Shown piece after piece: positions 16,056-25,321 of a DNA stretch of 48,279 bases (the stretch's first letter is position 1; each line of letters starts with the position of its first letter). The position numbers and the translations under genes are program-made. The notes under the pieces are model-generated. The model was not told the DNA's origin. It made no database searches and saw only the letters and a program-made list of their open reading frames with translations. The DNA comes from Myxococcales bacterium (GTDB lineage: Bacteria; Myxococcota; Myxococcia; Myxococcales; Myxococcaceae), in contig JADLDB010000037.1 in the NCBI GenBank assembly GCA_020846875.1, positions 1 to 48,279 on the forward strand. The letters are read 5' to 3'.

Positions 16056-16982
16056 TCAGCCGCGGTCCGCCGCCGCCAGGGCGTGCACCTGGGGCTTCGC
16101 CTTCTCCACGTCCGCCTCGTGCTTGAGGACCAGGTTGAGCGTCTGGGCCACCAGGTCGGGCGACAGCGTGTCGGCGTTGAGCAGCACCAGCGCCTGCACC
16201 CAGTCCAGGGTCTCGCTGATCGACGGGGCCTTCTTCAGCTCCATGCCGCGCAGCCGTGACACCGCGGCCACCACCTGCTGGGCCAGCTTCTCGGGCACCT
16301 GGGGCAGCCGGCCGCGGACGATCGCCAGCTCGCGCTCCTTCGTGGGGTAGTCGATGTACAGGTGCAGGCAGCGCCGCTTGAGCGCGTCGGACAGCTCGCG
16401 GGCGTTGTTGCTGGTCAACACCACCCGGGGCACGTGGCGGGCCTTCACCGTCCCCAACTCGGGCACCGTCACCGCGTTCTCCGCCAGCACCTCCAAGAGG
16501 AAGGCCTCGAACTCGGGATCGGCCTTGTCGATCTCATCCACCAGCAGGACGGTGGGCGCTTCGCTCAACAGCGCCTTGAGCACCGGGCGGGGCAGCAGGA
16601 AGCGCTCGGAGAAGAACACTGCGTCGGACGCGGCGACCCGATCGGCGGCCTCCTTCACCGAGCCGGCGCCCGTCATCAGCTCGCCGATCCTGTCCTTGAG
16701 GAGCTGGGTGTAGAGGAGCTGCTTGGCGTACTCCCACTCGTACAGGGCCTTCGCCTCGTCCAGCCCCTCGTAGCACTGGAGGCGGATCAGCTCCCGGCCG
16801 AGGGCCTGGGCGATCGCGCGGGAGAACTCCGTTTTTCCCACCCCGGCGGGGCCTTCGATCAGCACCGGCTTCTCCAGCCGATCCATGAGGAAGGCGGAGG
16901 TGGAGATGGGCCGCGACGGCAGGTACCCCACGGCCTCGAGGCGCCGGCCGGCGTCGTCCACCGAAAGGAAGGGGGCGCTCAT
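16056..16982 (-). CDS. MoxR-family AAA+ ATPase
   Basis: 308 residues from the ATG at 16982; a longer in-frame start at 17087 adds a low-complexity leader I consider non-coding. Walker A is GPAGVGKTE (~residues 44-52), Walker B is VLLVDEIDKAD (~143-153) and sensor 1 is VVLTSNNAREL. An arginine-finger-like RRCLHLYIDYP follows. MoxR ATPases act as chaperones, usually with a VWA-domain partner (CoxE/MIDAS protein) encoded next door, to assemble or activate metalloenzymes or envelope complexes. No such partner lies beside it here: the neighbours are a convergent secreted protein and a divergent small membrane protein. Family assignment is strong; the client is unknown. Confidence 0.93.
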   Translation of the reverse strand: MSAPFLSVDDAGRRLEAVGYLPSRPISTSAFLMDRLEKPVLIEGPAGVGKTEFSRAIAQALGRELIRLQCYEGLDEAKALYEWEYAKQLLYTQLLKDRIGELMTGAGSVKEAADRVAASDAVFFSERFLLPRPVLKALLSEAPTVLLVDEIDKADPEFEAFLLEVLAENAVTVPELGTVKARHVPRVVLTSNNARELSDALKRRCLHLYIDYPTKERELAIVRGRLPQVPEKLAQQVVAAVSRLRGMELKKAPSISETLDWVQALVLLNADTLSPDLVAQTLNLVLKHEADVEKAKPQVHALAAADRG

Positions 16983-17180
16983 GGCCTCGACTTGTACCAG
17001 CCACGCCGGGCCCGGCCAAAGGAACGCAATGGAAACCCGCGACGTCCGTGTCAGGACAGGCACGGCTGCGAGGGCGGGCCGCCGCACAAAATATCGGAAG
17101 CAGCGGGTACGTCAGCCTCGAGCGACCGGGCACGTCGGGTGCAGTTGCACTCGAACAGCGACCGTGGGGGTCATTCGGAC

Positions 17181-17384
17181 ATGTGGGCGTGGCTCAAAGT
17201 GGTGGGGTTGGTGCTGCTGGCGATCGCGCCCGGTGGCCTGGTGGTCCTCCTGGCCTTCCTGTTGGCCCGGACGGTGGCCGAGTCCATGCGCCTCGACGAA
17301 GGGCCGTCCGGCCGCCGCCTTGCCCGCGCGGTGGCCCGGGTCCGCTTCCGCGACGTGTGGGCCCAGGCCCGCCGAGCGTTTTAG
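17181..17384 (+). CDS. Small single-pass membrane protein (67 aa)
   Basis: ATG at 17181 with a G-rich stretch about 12 bases upstream. Residues ~4-30 are one hydrophobic helix (WLKVVGLVLLAIAPGGLVVL), followed by a basic amphipathic tail (RRLARAVARVRFRDVWAQARRAF). The in-frame extension upstream to 16362 is antisense to the MoxR gene and not believed. It stands alone in the gap between the MoxR gene and a minus-strand lipoprotein, whose stop is 17 bases past this stop. The helix-plus-arginine-tail layout looks like a real small membrane protein; function unknown. Confidence 0.6.
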   Translation: MWAWLKVVGLVLLAIAPGGLVVLLAFLLARTVAESMRLDEGPSGRRLARAVARVRFRDVWAQARRAF

Positions 17385-17400
17385 CGGACTGGCTGGCCTT

Positions 17401-19599
17401 TCAGGGCCGCGAGAAGAACATCGCCCGGCCTTCCACCTCGCCGTTGAGCCCCAGGCCTTCGATGAAGGCGCCGTAGATCGACAGCTGGCGATCGGCCGAC
17501 ATCACCGAGACGGGCGGCTGGGGGACGCTGGTGCTCCCGCGGGGATCGAGGACGCGCAGGTTGGACACGGTGATCACCGGCTCCACGTACCAGCCCTTGG
17601 CGGTGCTGAGCGGTGACTGGAGCTCGAAGTCGAAGGGGATCGCCACCATCTTGTAGTCGCCGGTGTTGGTGATCCGCGGGCCCACGACGAAGGTCACCCA
17701 GGCCTTCCCTGACGGGAGGATCGCCACCGACGGCGAGAAGGCGAACCACACGTCGGTGCTGGGCGACTTCTGCGGGAAGAGCAGGGTGGTGTTCTGCTCG
17801 GAAGCGAAGACGCTCAAGTCTGGGCCCGAGCCCCACTGGCGCGCAGTGGGGTTCCACAGGGTCGTGTACACGGTGGAGATCGGCGTGGCGCCCGGGCCTG
17901 GCTCGACGGACACGAAGGCGCCCAGCGCGCGCTTGGATTTCGGATCGATCGCCACGGTGCTCCAGTCCTGGGCGTTGGCGGCGGGGAAGCCGACCAGGCT
18001 CTGGGGCTGGGTGAAGGCGCCCAGGGTCCCGTCCCGGTACACCCCGACGACCTCGGTGTCCTGCCCGCCGCCTGAGAGGGGGCGGATCGCGGTGAACGTG
18101 ACGTGCACCTGGCTGTCCGAGGGCAGGGTGGCGATCGTCGGGTGCGTCGGCGTGAAGTACGTAGCCGGATTGGACAGGAAGGCCTGGACGGGCGTGGAGA
18201 CGGACAGGCCGCTGGAGATGGTGCGGACCGCCAGCCCGTCGTCCTCCACCGTCACCATGATCGCTCCGCCGTTGGTCCAGGGGCCGATGTCACAGTCCTG
18301 GATGTTGCTGGTCACCCCGCCGTCGTCGAACGCCTCGACGGTGACCGCCGCCACGCCCCAGGTGCGCCCGAAGTCGCTGCTGCGCTGCACGCGCACCCCG
18401 CGGCCCACGTTGTAGCAGGTGAAGGTCAGCTTGCTGTCCGGGTTGTAGGTGGTGCGGGCGCGGGTGCCGACCGTGTCCAGCGGGTAGCTGCTGAGCGCGT
18501 CGTCCACGAAGTCCTTGCCGCGCCGGCTGGAGGCGTGGGCCACCAGTTGTCCTTCCTGCTCGAGGCTGACGAAGACGCGCGCGGTGTCGATGCCGGTGAT
18601 GGCCGGCCGGCGGCCGGGGAAGCCTCCCAGGTTCAGGTCGCTGGTGAAGGACGCCGGGCCGGAGGTGAGGGCCACTTCGTTGGAGATGAAAGGGAGGGCG
18701 CGGGTGAAGCCCGCGTCGGGGCGCTGGAAGCCCGCGTCGAAGCTGCCCGCGTCGCTGGTCATGCGGATGCAGGTGCCCGGCGCGAAGCACTGGTAGCCGG
18801 CGGGGCAGGTGGTGCTGCCCAGCATGCACGACTGGGTCTTGCACTGGCCGAGGTCGCAGACGCGGTCGGGCGGGCAGTCGGTGGACCGCAGGCACATGGC
18901 CATGCCCGCGTCGGAGGTGCTGCCGGCGTCCAGGTTCCCCGCGGCGATCTCTCCCTGCGAGTCGCGGCCCACCAGGAAGTACCGGTGCGAGGTGAGCCCG
19001 GAGTCGGGGATCAGGTGATCGCTGAGCGAGCCCGGGCCCAGATCCTGCTCCGGATCCCGCGCGCCCAGCGCGTCGCTGCCGATGAGCTGCCACACCGCCA
19101 CGTCGCCCGGCTGGCGCAGGGACCAGGCGAAGGCATAGTCGGTGCCGTCGGCCACGGCCACCAGCTCCACCCCGTTGCCCCCGTCGCTGATCGGCTGCGG
19201 CCCGGCGTCGACTTCCCCGCCGTCCATGCCGCCGTCCTCACCGGGGATCACCCCACCGAAGAAGGCGTCGAGGCAGGCCTGGGACAGCCCCGCGAGCTGA
19301 TCGGTGCAGCCGTTGAGCGCCAGCAGGTACACGTCCCGGCTGGCGCTGGTGCAGGCCTGGACCTGCTCGACGCAGTCGAGCGCCCGGGTCAGCTTCGCCT
19401 GATCGTCCGACGTGCACGCGGAGATCTTCATCGAGCAGCTGGACGCGCTGCCCAGCAGGGGACCCAGGGGGACGCCCGCGCAGTCGCCGGCCTTCTTCGA
19501 CAGATCGAGCTGCGCGTTGCGATCGCACAGGCTGGTGGAACACCCGGTGAGCGACAGGGCGAGGCCCGTGAGCGCCGCCACCACGAGGATGCATTTCAT
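17401..19599 (-). CDS. Surface lipoprotein with Asp-box (BNR/sialidase-like) beta-propeller
   Basis: 732 residues from the ATG at 19599 (AGGGA upstream). The signal ends in LALSLTGC, a lipobox. Residues ~20-130 are a cysteine-containing helical part (CVEQVQACTSASRDVYLLAL). Then comes a region of Asp/Ala/Gly linkers (GEDGGMDGGEVDAGPQ, SDAGSFDAGFQRPDAG) and a CxxxxxC knot segment (CPPDRVCDLGQC, CPAGYQCFAPGTC). The C-terminal ~420 residues contain an Asp-box, SSDFGRTW, diagnostic of BNR/sialidase-type propellers, and repeated VTFTxxR-type strands. No sialidase catalytic set is recognisable, so a binding role is likelier than hydrolysis. It lies 80 bases downstream of the IgGFc-binding-like lipoprotein gene on the same strand. 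Confidence 0.88.
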   Translation of the reverse strand: MKCILVVAALTGLALSLTGCSTSLCDRNAQLDLSKKAGDCAGVPLGPLLGSASSCSMKISACTSDDQAKLTRALDCVEQVQACTSASRDVYLLALNGCTDQLAGLSQACLDAFFGGVIPGEDGGMDGGEVDAGPQPISDGGNGVELVAVADGTDYAFAWSLRQPGDVAVWQLIGSDALGARDPEQDLGPGSLSDHLIPDSGLTSHRYFLVGRDSQGEIAAGNLDAGSTSDAGMAMCLRSTDCPPDRVCDLGQCKTQSCMLGSTTCPAGYQCFAPGTCIRMTSDAGSFDAGFQRPDAGFTRALPFISNEVALTSGPASFTSDLNLGGFPGRRPAITGIDTARVFVSLEQEGQLVAHASSRRGKDFVDDALSSYPLDTVGTRARTTYNPDSKLTFTCYNVGRGVRVQRSSDFGRTWGVAAVTVEAFDDGGVTSNIQDCDIGPWTNGGAIMVTVEDDGLAVRTISSGLSVSTPVQAFLSNPATYFTPTHPTIATLPSDSQVHVTFTAIRPLSGGGQDTEVVGVYRDGTLGAFTQPQSLVGFPAANAQDWSTVAIDPKSKRALGAFVSVEPGPGATPISTVYTTLWNPTARQWGSGPDLSVFASEQNTTLLFPQKSPSTDVWFAFSPSVAILPSGKAWVTFVVGPRITNTGDYKMVAIPFDFELQSPLSTAKGWYVEPVITVSNLRVLDPRGSTSVPQPPVSVMSADRQLSIYGAFIEGLGLNGEVEGRAMFFSRP

Positions 19600-19679
19600 C
19601 TCAGTCAGTCCCTTCGAGGCGTCTTGCCGGCCGAACAGCACGCCCCTCTAGCTCAGGGGCGCGGTGGGGGAAACCCTCG

Positions 19680-22262
19680 TCAGCCGCCCGGGTTGATCCC
19701 GGTGACGATCGTGGTCAGGTCCAGCCCGCCGGTGTAGCCGTAGCTGACCTGCGCGTCGTAGCCGTAGATGGTGACGCCCGCGCCCGGCAGCGTCGTCTGG
19801 CCTGGCCGCGCGGTGACCTGGATGGTGTGGGTGCCGGTGCCCACCGGGTGGTTCTTCACCAGGAAGTTGGTGCCGGCGATCGCCGCGAAGCCCGTCACCA
19901 CCGCGCCGTCCACCGACACCGACTGCACCTTGGTGCCGTCGATGGTGAGCGCCAGGTAGTTGTCCTGCAGGCCGGTGGAGGCCAGCACCGTGTAGCGGCT
20001 GCGCCACTGCTCGACCGGCGGGAGGAGGATCATCGACGGGTCGCCCTGCTTGGGATCCGTCGAGGCCGGGGGGCTCTGCACCTGCCCCTGCCCGGGGAGG
20101 AACTGGGCCACGGCGATGGGGTTGCTGGAGGTGACGGTGAAGGGGCGCAGGCTCTTGAACTCCACGTAGCTGCCGCCGGCGAGCTGGCAGTTGTTGGCGG
20201 CCAGGCTGGTGCCAGCCTGGCAGTTGGTGGGGGCGAGCACAGCGCTGGCCGCCGGCGGCGGGGTCAGCGTCAGCGTGGTGGCCGCGCCGGCGACGATCTT
20301 GAAGTGATCCGGCGGCGGGCTGGTGGAGAAGCTGTTGTCGTTGAGCCGCAGCGGGTGGCTGGGCACCGCGACGAAGCTCTTGCCCCAGGTGGCGAAGGGG
20401 AAGACCTGCTCTTCGACGTGATCGCAGTAGGGGCGGCTCCAGGGCACGTTGAGGCAGGGGTTGGACCCGAACACGGCGATGGGCTTGTCGCTGGTGATCA
20501 CCGTGCCGGTCAGATCGTTCCCCTTGCGGCACCAGGTGACGGCCCCGCCGAAGTTCTGGCACTCCACGTCAGGACCGGCGGTGGCCGAGGACAGCGCCAG
20601 CACGTCGTAGCTGTTCAACGTGAAGTTGCGCGTCTCGTTGACGGCCATCGCGGCGATCCCGGGGCCCGCCAGGGTGACAGCCGAGGCCTTGACGGTGACG
20701 ACCGTGGTGTCCTGGGTGGCGACGATCACCACCTGGCTGGAGCGCGCCGCGGTGTAGGAGTTGGGCGGATCATTGATGTGGCTGTGGCCCGGCGTGACGG
20801 CGACGTAGCCGGTGCCGAGGATGTGCGAAGGCAGCAGCAGCGACGCGTCGTTGGAGAAGGTGCCGTAGCCGCAGCGCTTGCCGTTGGCCGTCTGGGTGCA
20901 GAGGCCGGGGCTGCAGCAGGACAGCCCGATCAGGCCGCAGCCGCTGGAGGTGTAGTCCGCGTACTCGTTGCAGCCGCAGTCCGCCTGGCCGGCCGTGCCG
21001 CTGCAGGTGCGGGCGGTCGTCTTGAACGCGTCGATGGGGTTGAACTGGTACACGGTGATGGGGCGCGTGGAGGTGAGCCGGTAGCCGTAGCGCGCGCGGC
21101 CGGTGGCGGCGGTGCCGGTGTCGGCCGAGGCGGCGGTGATCGACTGCCAGGGCACGTTGATCTTGAGCAGCCCGCGGGTGGCGGTGTCGGTTCGTCCCGG
21201 GACGGTGACCTGCTTGATCCGCACCGGGGCGGTGCCCTGGTAGCGCCAGACCTCGACGGTGGCGGGCAGGGTGGACTGGTTGGTGACGACGAAGACGAAG
21301 TCCGAATCCGCGCTGCCCTGGCCGGACAGGGTGTTGCCCTTGAAGAGGGCGTCCATCGAGTTGTCGAGGGTGGTGGCCCAGTACTCGCAGCCGAAGTAGC
21401 TCTTGGCGCGGGCCGCGTCGCCGCACTCGTCGATGCAGGCGCCGTTGATGCACTCCGCGGTGGGCCCCATGCCGGGCAGCGAGGTGCACAGGGTGTTCTG
21501 CCAGGCGCCCTGGGCAGAGCAGGTCTGCTGGGTGGTGGCGGAGAGGCACTGGGTGGCGCCGGGCACGCACGCCGGCACGCGGCACTGGGGCCCGCTGGCG
21601 CCCATCTCACACACCTGGGTGATGCAGGTGCCGTCGAAGTTGTCGCCGGCGTTGACGTAGCCCAGGCTCAAGTCCTCGCGGGGCAGGCGCTTGCACTCCT
21701 GGACGCTGTGGTTGTCGGGGCTGCAGCGGCGCTGGCCGGCCTCGCACTCCCGGCACTCGCCGGACACGCAGGTGGCGCCCGCAGCGCAGGTGATGTCGCG
21801 CCAGCCGCTGCCGTCGCTCTGGCAGATCTGCGCGGTGGTCCCTCCGGCGCCGCAGCGGGTCGCCCCGGGCCGGCAGGACAGGCACACCTCGTTCTGACAG
21901 AAGCCGTCAGGGGCGGGGCACTGCTGCTGCACGGTCCAGGCGCCGGCGACGTCGCACCGCTCGAGCGCCAGGCCGTCTGAGGAACAGCGCACCGCGCCCT
22001 CGGTGCAGGTGATCACCTCCGGGCCCGCGTCCCTCGGCGGAGGCTTCGGCGCGCACCGCCCGGTGAGCAGATCGCAGCGCTCGCCCGCGGCGCAGTCCCC
22101 GTCGCGATCGCAGACGAAGCGGCACTCCCCGTTGATCAGCCGCTCCCCCTCGGCGCAGAGGGGCCCGGCGTCGAACTGCCCGACGATGCGGACCTTCTCG
22201 CAGGCCGTGGTGGCGAAGGCGAGGACGACTGCGGCGACGAGGTGCGCGGACGCTGAACGCAT
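19680..22262 (-). CDS. Cysteine-rich lipoprotein with IgGFc-binding-protein-like domain
   Basis: 860 residues. The signal peptide ends in LAFATTAC (lipobox). Residues ~30-290 hold repeated disulfide-type segments (CDRDGDCAAGERCD, CTEGAVRC, CRPGATRCGAGG, CAAGATCVSGEC, CVPGATQC). The remaining ~560 residues match the IgGFc-binding-like domain found in myxobacterial lipoproteins: STRPITVYQFNPID, LLPSHILGTGYVAVTPGH, SDKPIAVFGSNPCLNVP and the closing GAGVTIYGYDAQVSYGYTGG. Despite its name the domain is a generic extracellular binding module in bacteria. It lies 72 bases downstream of the SpoIID-type gene and upstream of the BNR lipoprotein, possibly on one transcript. Confidence 0.9.
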   Translation of the reverse strand: MRSASAHLVAAVVLAFATTACEKVRIVGQFDAGPLCAEGERLINGECRFVCDRDGDCAAGERCDLLTGRCAPKPPPRDAGPEVITCTEGAVRCSSDGLALERCDVAGAWTVQQQCPAPDGFCQNEVCLSCRPGATRCGAGGTTAQICQSDGSGWRDITCAAGATCVSGECRECEAGQRRCSPDNHSVQECKRLPREDLSLGYVNAGDNFDGTCITQVCEMGASGPQCRVPACVPGATQCLSATTQQTCSAQGAWQNTLCTSLPGMGPTAECINGACIDECGDAARAKSYFGCEYWATTLDNSMDALFKGNTLSGQGSADSDFVFVVTNQSTLPATVEVWRYQGTAPVRIKQVTVPGRTDTATRGLLKINVPWQSITAASADTGTAATGRARYGYRLTSTRPITVYQFNPIDAFKTTARTCSGTAGQADCGCNEYADYTSSGCGLIGLSCCSPGLCTQTANGKRCGYGTFSNDASLLLPSHILGTGYVAVTPGHSHINDPPNSYTAARSSQVVIVATQDTTVVTVKASAVTLAGPGIAAMAVNETRNFTLNSYDVLALSSATAGPDVECQNFGGAVTWCRKGNDLTGTVITSDKPIAVFGSNPCLNVPWSRPYCDHVEEQVFPFATWGKSFVAVPSHPLRLNDNSFSTSPPPDHFKIVAGAATTLTLTPPPAASAVLAPTNCQAGTSLAANNCQLAGGSYVEFKSLRPFTVTSSNPIAVAQFLPGQGQVQSPPASTDPKQGDPSMILLPPVEQWRSRYTVLASTGLQDNYLALTIDGTKVQSVSVDGAVVTGFAAIAGTNFLVKNHPVGTGTHTIQVTARPGQTTLPGAGVTIYGYDAQVSYGYTGGLDLTTIVTGINPGG

Positions 22263-22334
22263 GGTGGGCTGCTCCCCAACGGCAAAGAGGCTGCCCCTAT
22301 ACCGAAAACCGGCCCGCGAGGGCAGAGCCCCGCT

Positions 22335-23999
22335 TCAGTAGATCTTGGCCACCTGGGCCCCGTTGAAATAGTGCTCGAGGATCTGCCGGTAGGTCTGCCC
22401 GGCCTCGGCCCGCCCGATGGCCCCCGTCTGGCACATGCCCACCCCGTGGCCCCAGCCGCCGCCGGTGAAGATCCACGTCACCGGGCGGCCCTTCGGGTCC
22501 TTCTCCACGGACAGCTCGAACATGGCGCTGTTGAGCATGCCGAAGGCCTTGCGAATGGTGAGCTCGCCGCGCAGGGTGGTGGCGCCCTCTTCCCCGGAGA
22601 TCTGCAGGAGCCGCGCGCGCCCCGACACGCCGCGCTCGGTGACGGTCATCGCCATCACCCGGCCGACGCCGAAGGAGGCCAGCTTCTCGTCCACGTCCTT
22701 CGCGGTGAGGCGCTTCTCCCAGCGGTACTTGCTGGGCTGCGCGAAGGTGGACACCTTGCACGCGTGGACGGCCTCGGTGGTGAGGAAGGCGTGCAGGTCC
22801 TTCGGGCTGGCAGGCACGGGCTTGCCGGGCATCACGTCGGGCCGGCCGCGCAGCGACGGATTGGGCACTCCGCCCCAGACGACGTCGTTGTCCTCGGTGT
22901 GGCCGCCGCACACCGCGCTGTACACGCTGTCCACCAGACGACCGGAGGCGTCGAAGGCGGCTTCACCCCGGGTGGCCTCTACCGCGGTGCTGGTGGACGG
23001 CGCCTCACCAGACACGCCCTTGTACACGGCGCAGTGCTGCTCGGTGCACAGGAGGTACGGATCCGCCAGGTGCTTGAGGCCGATCTTCGCCAGCACCTCG
23101 CCGCGGGCCGTCACCGCCTGGGCCTTGAGCGCCTCAGGGTGGGCCTTGGCGAAGATCTCAGAGGGCACCAGGCCCTTGAGCAGCTCCTCGAGGTCCACCT
23201 GGTTCACCACCGCCAGGGTGCCCTTGCGATCCGCGGTGAAGAGGATCGATCCGCGGTAGGCGCGATCCTCGAAGTTGTGGAAGTCGTAGCCGACGCCGAA
23301 CTCCACCCGCTTCACCTCGATGGGCGAGGCGTCGGGGGACTCGGCGGTGAGCGTGTCCTTCACCGTGGCGGCCACGGCGCCGTTGCCGTCGACCAGCTCC
23401 ATCGTCACGCTGCCCTTCGCCTTGACATCCTCCAGCAGGGAGGTGCGCACCTGGAACTTCGTCAGGATCTCCTGCTGCTGCGCGGCGAGCGACTCGGGCG
23501 GGGCGGGCGGTTGATCGACGACCAGGACGTAGCGGCGGTTGTCGATCACCTTGCCGGCGATGCCGTACACGCCGCCGAGGATCTTCTCGGTCAGCAGGAG
23601 GCCGCGGTCCTTCCACTCGGCCTGTGCGGTGAGCAGGCCCACCTTGTCGTTGAAGGGGATCTCCGCCACCTGGATCCGCGCCACCACTGCGGCGGGCGTC
23701 CCGGACTTCCGGCGCACCGTCCACGCCATGCCCGGGGGGCCCTCGACCAGCTTCTCGGGCGTGCCCGGGAGGCGGAAGCGCATCCGCCCGCGGCCCACCA
23801 GGGTGACCTCGGAGTTGCCTTCCATCAGCTTCACCGGGACCAGCGGGCTGCCGTTCCGGAAGTCGAGCCGCCGCGCGCCCATCGCGCCGGGAGGAGGAAT
23901 GGCGTCGTCTAGAGGCACACCGGCATCTCGAGGCGCTGCAGAGGAGGGGGCCGACAGCCACAAGACCACCAGCGGAAGGAAAGCGGCGCGGCTGATCAT
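22335..23999 (-). CDS. SpoIID/LytB-domain protein (probable secreted peptidoglycan lytic transglycosylase)
   Basis: 554 residues from the ATG at 23999, which opens a signal peptide (ISRAAFLPLVVLWLSAPSSA). A start 23 codons upstream would run into the tRNA-Cys gene. The C-terminal ~300 residues show the SpoIID hallmarks: LLKGLVPSEIFAKAHPEALK near residue 275 (catalytic Glu expected in PSE), LLCTEQHCAVYKG, VCGGHTEDNDVVWGG and the closing GGGWGHGVGMCQTGA. In Bacillus, SpoIID cleaves denuded peptidoglycan; in other bacteria the domain is found in amidase enhancers and wall-remodelling proteins. The N-terminal ~230 residues are an all-beta region I do not recognise. Confidence 0.92.
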   Translation of the reverse strand: MISRAAFLPLVVLWLSAPSSAAPRDAGVPLDDAIPPPGAMGARRLDFRNGSPLVPVKLMEGNSEVTLVGRGRMRFRLPGTPEKLVEGPPGMAWTVRRKSGTPAAVVARIQVAEIPFNDKVGLLTAQAEWKDRGLLLTEKILGGVYGIAGKVIDNRRYVLVVDQPPAPPESLAAQQQEILTKFQVRTSLLEDVKAKGSVTMELVDGNGAVAATVKDTLTAESPDASPIEVKRVEFGVGYDFHNFEDRAYRGSILFTADRKGTLAVVNQVDLEELLKGLVPSEIFAKAHPEALKAQAVTARGEVLAKIGLKHLADPYLLCTEQHCAVYKGVSGEAPSTSTAVEATRGEAAFDASGRLVDSVYSAVCGGHTEDNDVVWGGVPNPSLRGRPDVMPGKPVPASPKDLHAFLTTEAVHACKVSTFAQPSKYRWEKRLTAKDVDEKLASFGVGRVMAMTVTERGVSGRARLLQISGEEGATTLRGELTIRKAFGMLNSAMFELSVEKDPKGRPVTWIFTGGGWGHGVGMCQTGAIGRAEAGQTYRQILEHYFNGAQVAKIY

Positions 24000-24010
24000 G
24001 GTGCTTCGAG

Positions 24011-24082
24011 AGGCGCCACCCGGATTCGAACCGGGGAATGAGGGTTTTGCAGACCCTTGCCTTACCACTTGGCTATGGCGCC
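24011..24082 (-). tRNA. tRNA-Cys (GCA)
   Basis: The minus strand folds as a cloverleaf. The acceptor GGCGCCA (24082-24076) pairs with TGGCGCC, and the discriminator is U as expected for cysteine tRNAs. The anticodon loop is CTGCAAA with anticodon GCA. The T arm is CCCGG-TTCGAAT-CCGGG. CCA is not encoded. Its 3' end is 12 bases before the SpoIID-type start codon. Confidence 0.96.
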
Positions 24083-24094
24083 GAAACGTGTCGG

Positions 24095-24124
24095 CTTATA
24101 CGCAGCGGCGAGTTGCAGGGTCAA
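24095..24124 (-). promoter_or_regulatory. Sigma70-type promoter of tRNA-Cys
   Basis: Minus strand: -35 TTGACC (24124-24119), an 18-base spacer, and -10 TATAAG (24100-24095). The tRNA 5' end is 12 bases downstream of the -10 box. This is among the best consensus promoters in the window. Confidence 0.75.
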
Positions 24125-24161
24125 GGAAGTCGGGCCGCGGGAAACCTGACGGGAGGCGCAA

Positions 24162-25313
24162 TTGAGCTCGGGATTCGGCACCTTCACCGAAGAGCACGAG
24201 GCGTTTCGCAAGACGGTGCGCGCCTTCATCGAGCGCGAGGTGAAGCCCTTCGTGCCGGCGTGGGAAGAGGCCGAGGAGTTCCCCCGCGAGCTGTACTTCA
24301 AGGCCGCGGCGCTGGGGCTGTTCGGCCTCAGGTACGAGGAGGCGTACGGCGGCACCAACGCGGGCTTCCTCTACGAAGCGGTGGCCACCGAGGAGTTGTC
24401 GAAGTGCGGCTCCGGCGGCGTGGCGGCGGGCCTGGGCGCGCAGATGACGATCGGCACCGGGCCGATCCACTCCTTCGGCAGCGACGCGCAGAAACGCAAG
24501 TTCCTCGCTCCAGCGATCAAGGGGGAGAAGATCGGCGCCTTCGCGGTGACGGAGCCGAACGCGGGCAGCGACGTGGCGGGCCTGCGGACCAACGCCCGGC
24601 GCGACGGCGATCACTACGTCCTCAACGGCGCGAAGACGTACATCACCAGCGGGGTACGGGCGGACTACGTGATCGCCGCGGTGAAGACGGACACGGCGAA
24701 GGGCCACAAGGGCCTGTCGATGATCATCGTGGAGAAGGGCACGCCCGGCTTCAGCGTGGCCAAGAAGCTGAAGAAGCTGGGGTGGCGCGCCTCCGACACC
24801 GCGGAGCTGGTCTTCGAGGACTGCCGTGTGCCGAAGGAGAACCTGCTGGGGCCGGAGGGCAACGGCTTCGCGCAGATCATGGGCAACTTCCAGTGGGAGC
24901 GGCTCTCCCTGGCGCTCGGCGCCATCGGCGCGGCGGACGACATCCTCGCCAACGTGACGGCGTACGTGCGCGAGCGGCAGGCCTTCGGGCAGGCGGTGGC
25001 GAAGTTCCAGGTGGTGAAGCACCGCCTGGCGGACATGGCCACCGAGCTCGAGGCGGCGCGGCAGCTCACCTACCACGCGCTGCGGCTGCACGTGGCGGGC
25101 GAGTGGGCGCTGGGCCAGACGGCGATGGCCAAGAAGCTGGCCACGGAGATGTGCTGCAAGCTGGCGGATCAGTCGCTGCAGCTGCACGGCGGCGCCGGCT
25201 ACATGATGGAGTTCGACATCCAGCGGCACTGGCGCGACGCGCGCTTAGGCCCCATCGGTGGCGGCACCAGCGAGATCATGAACGAGATCATCGCCAAGTC
25301 GCTGGGCCTCTGA
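24162..25313 (+). CDS. Acyl-CoA dehydrogenase
   Basis: 383 residues from a TTG at 24162, chosen because GGGAGG sits six bases upstream and the protein then has normal family length. It is an FAD enzyme that oxidises acyl-CoA to enoyl-CoA and passes electrons to ETF. The family signature AVTEPNAGSDVAGL is at ~residues 127-140. The C-terminal FAD/substrate helices include LQLHGGAGYM and GGGTSEIMNEIIAKSLGL. The C-terminal position that carries the catalytic base in medium-chain enzymes (EGT) is GGT here. A glutamate at ~246 in QWERLSLA matches the alternative position of isovaleryl/long-chain types, so this is probably an active member of that class. It stands alone, and substrate chain length is not deducible. 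Confidence 0.96.
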   Translation: MSSGFGTFTEEHEAFRKTVRAFIEREVKPFVPAWEEAEEFPRELYFKAAALGLFGLRYEEAYGGTNAGFLYEAVATEELSKCGSGGVAAGLGAQMTIGTGPIHSFGSDAQKRKFLAPAIKGEKIGAFAVTEPNAGSDVAGLRTNARRDGDHYVLNGAKTYITSGVRADYVIAAVKTDTAKGHKGLSMIIVEKGTPGFSVAKKLKKLGWRASDTAELVFEDCRVPKENLLGPEGNGFAQIMGNFQWERLSLALGAIGAADDILANVTAYVRERQAFGQAVAKFQVVKHRLADMATELEAARQLTYHALRLHVAGEWALGQTAMAKKLATEMCCKLADQSLQLHGGAGYMMEFDIQRHWRDARLGPIGGGTSEIMNEIIAKSLGL

Positions 25314-25321
25314 AGCGGCGG

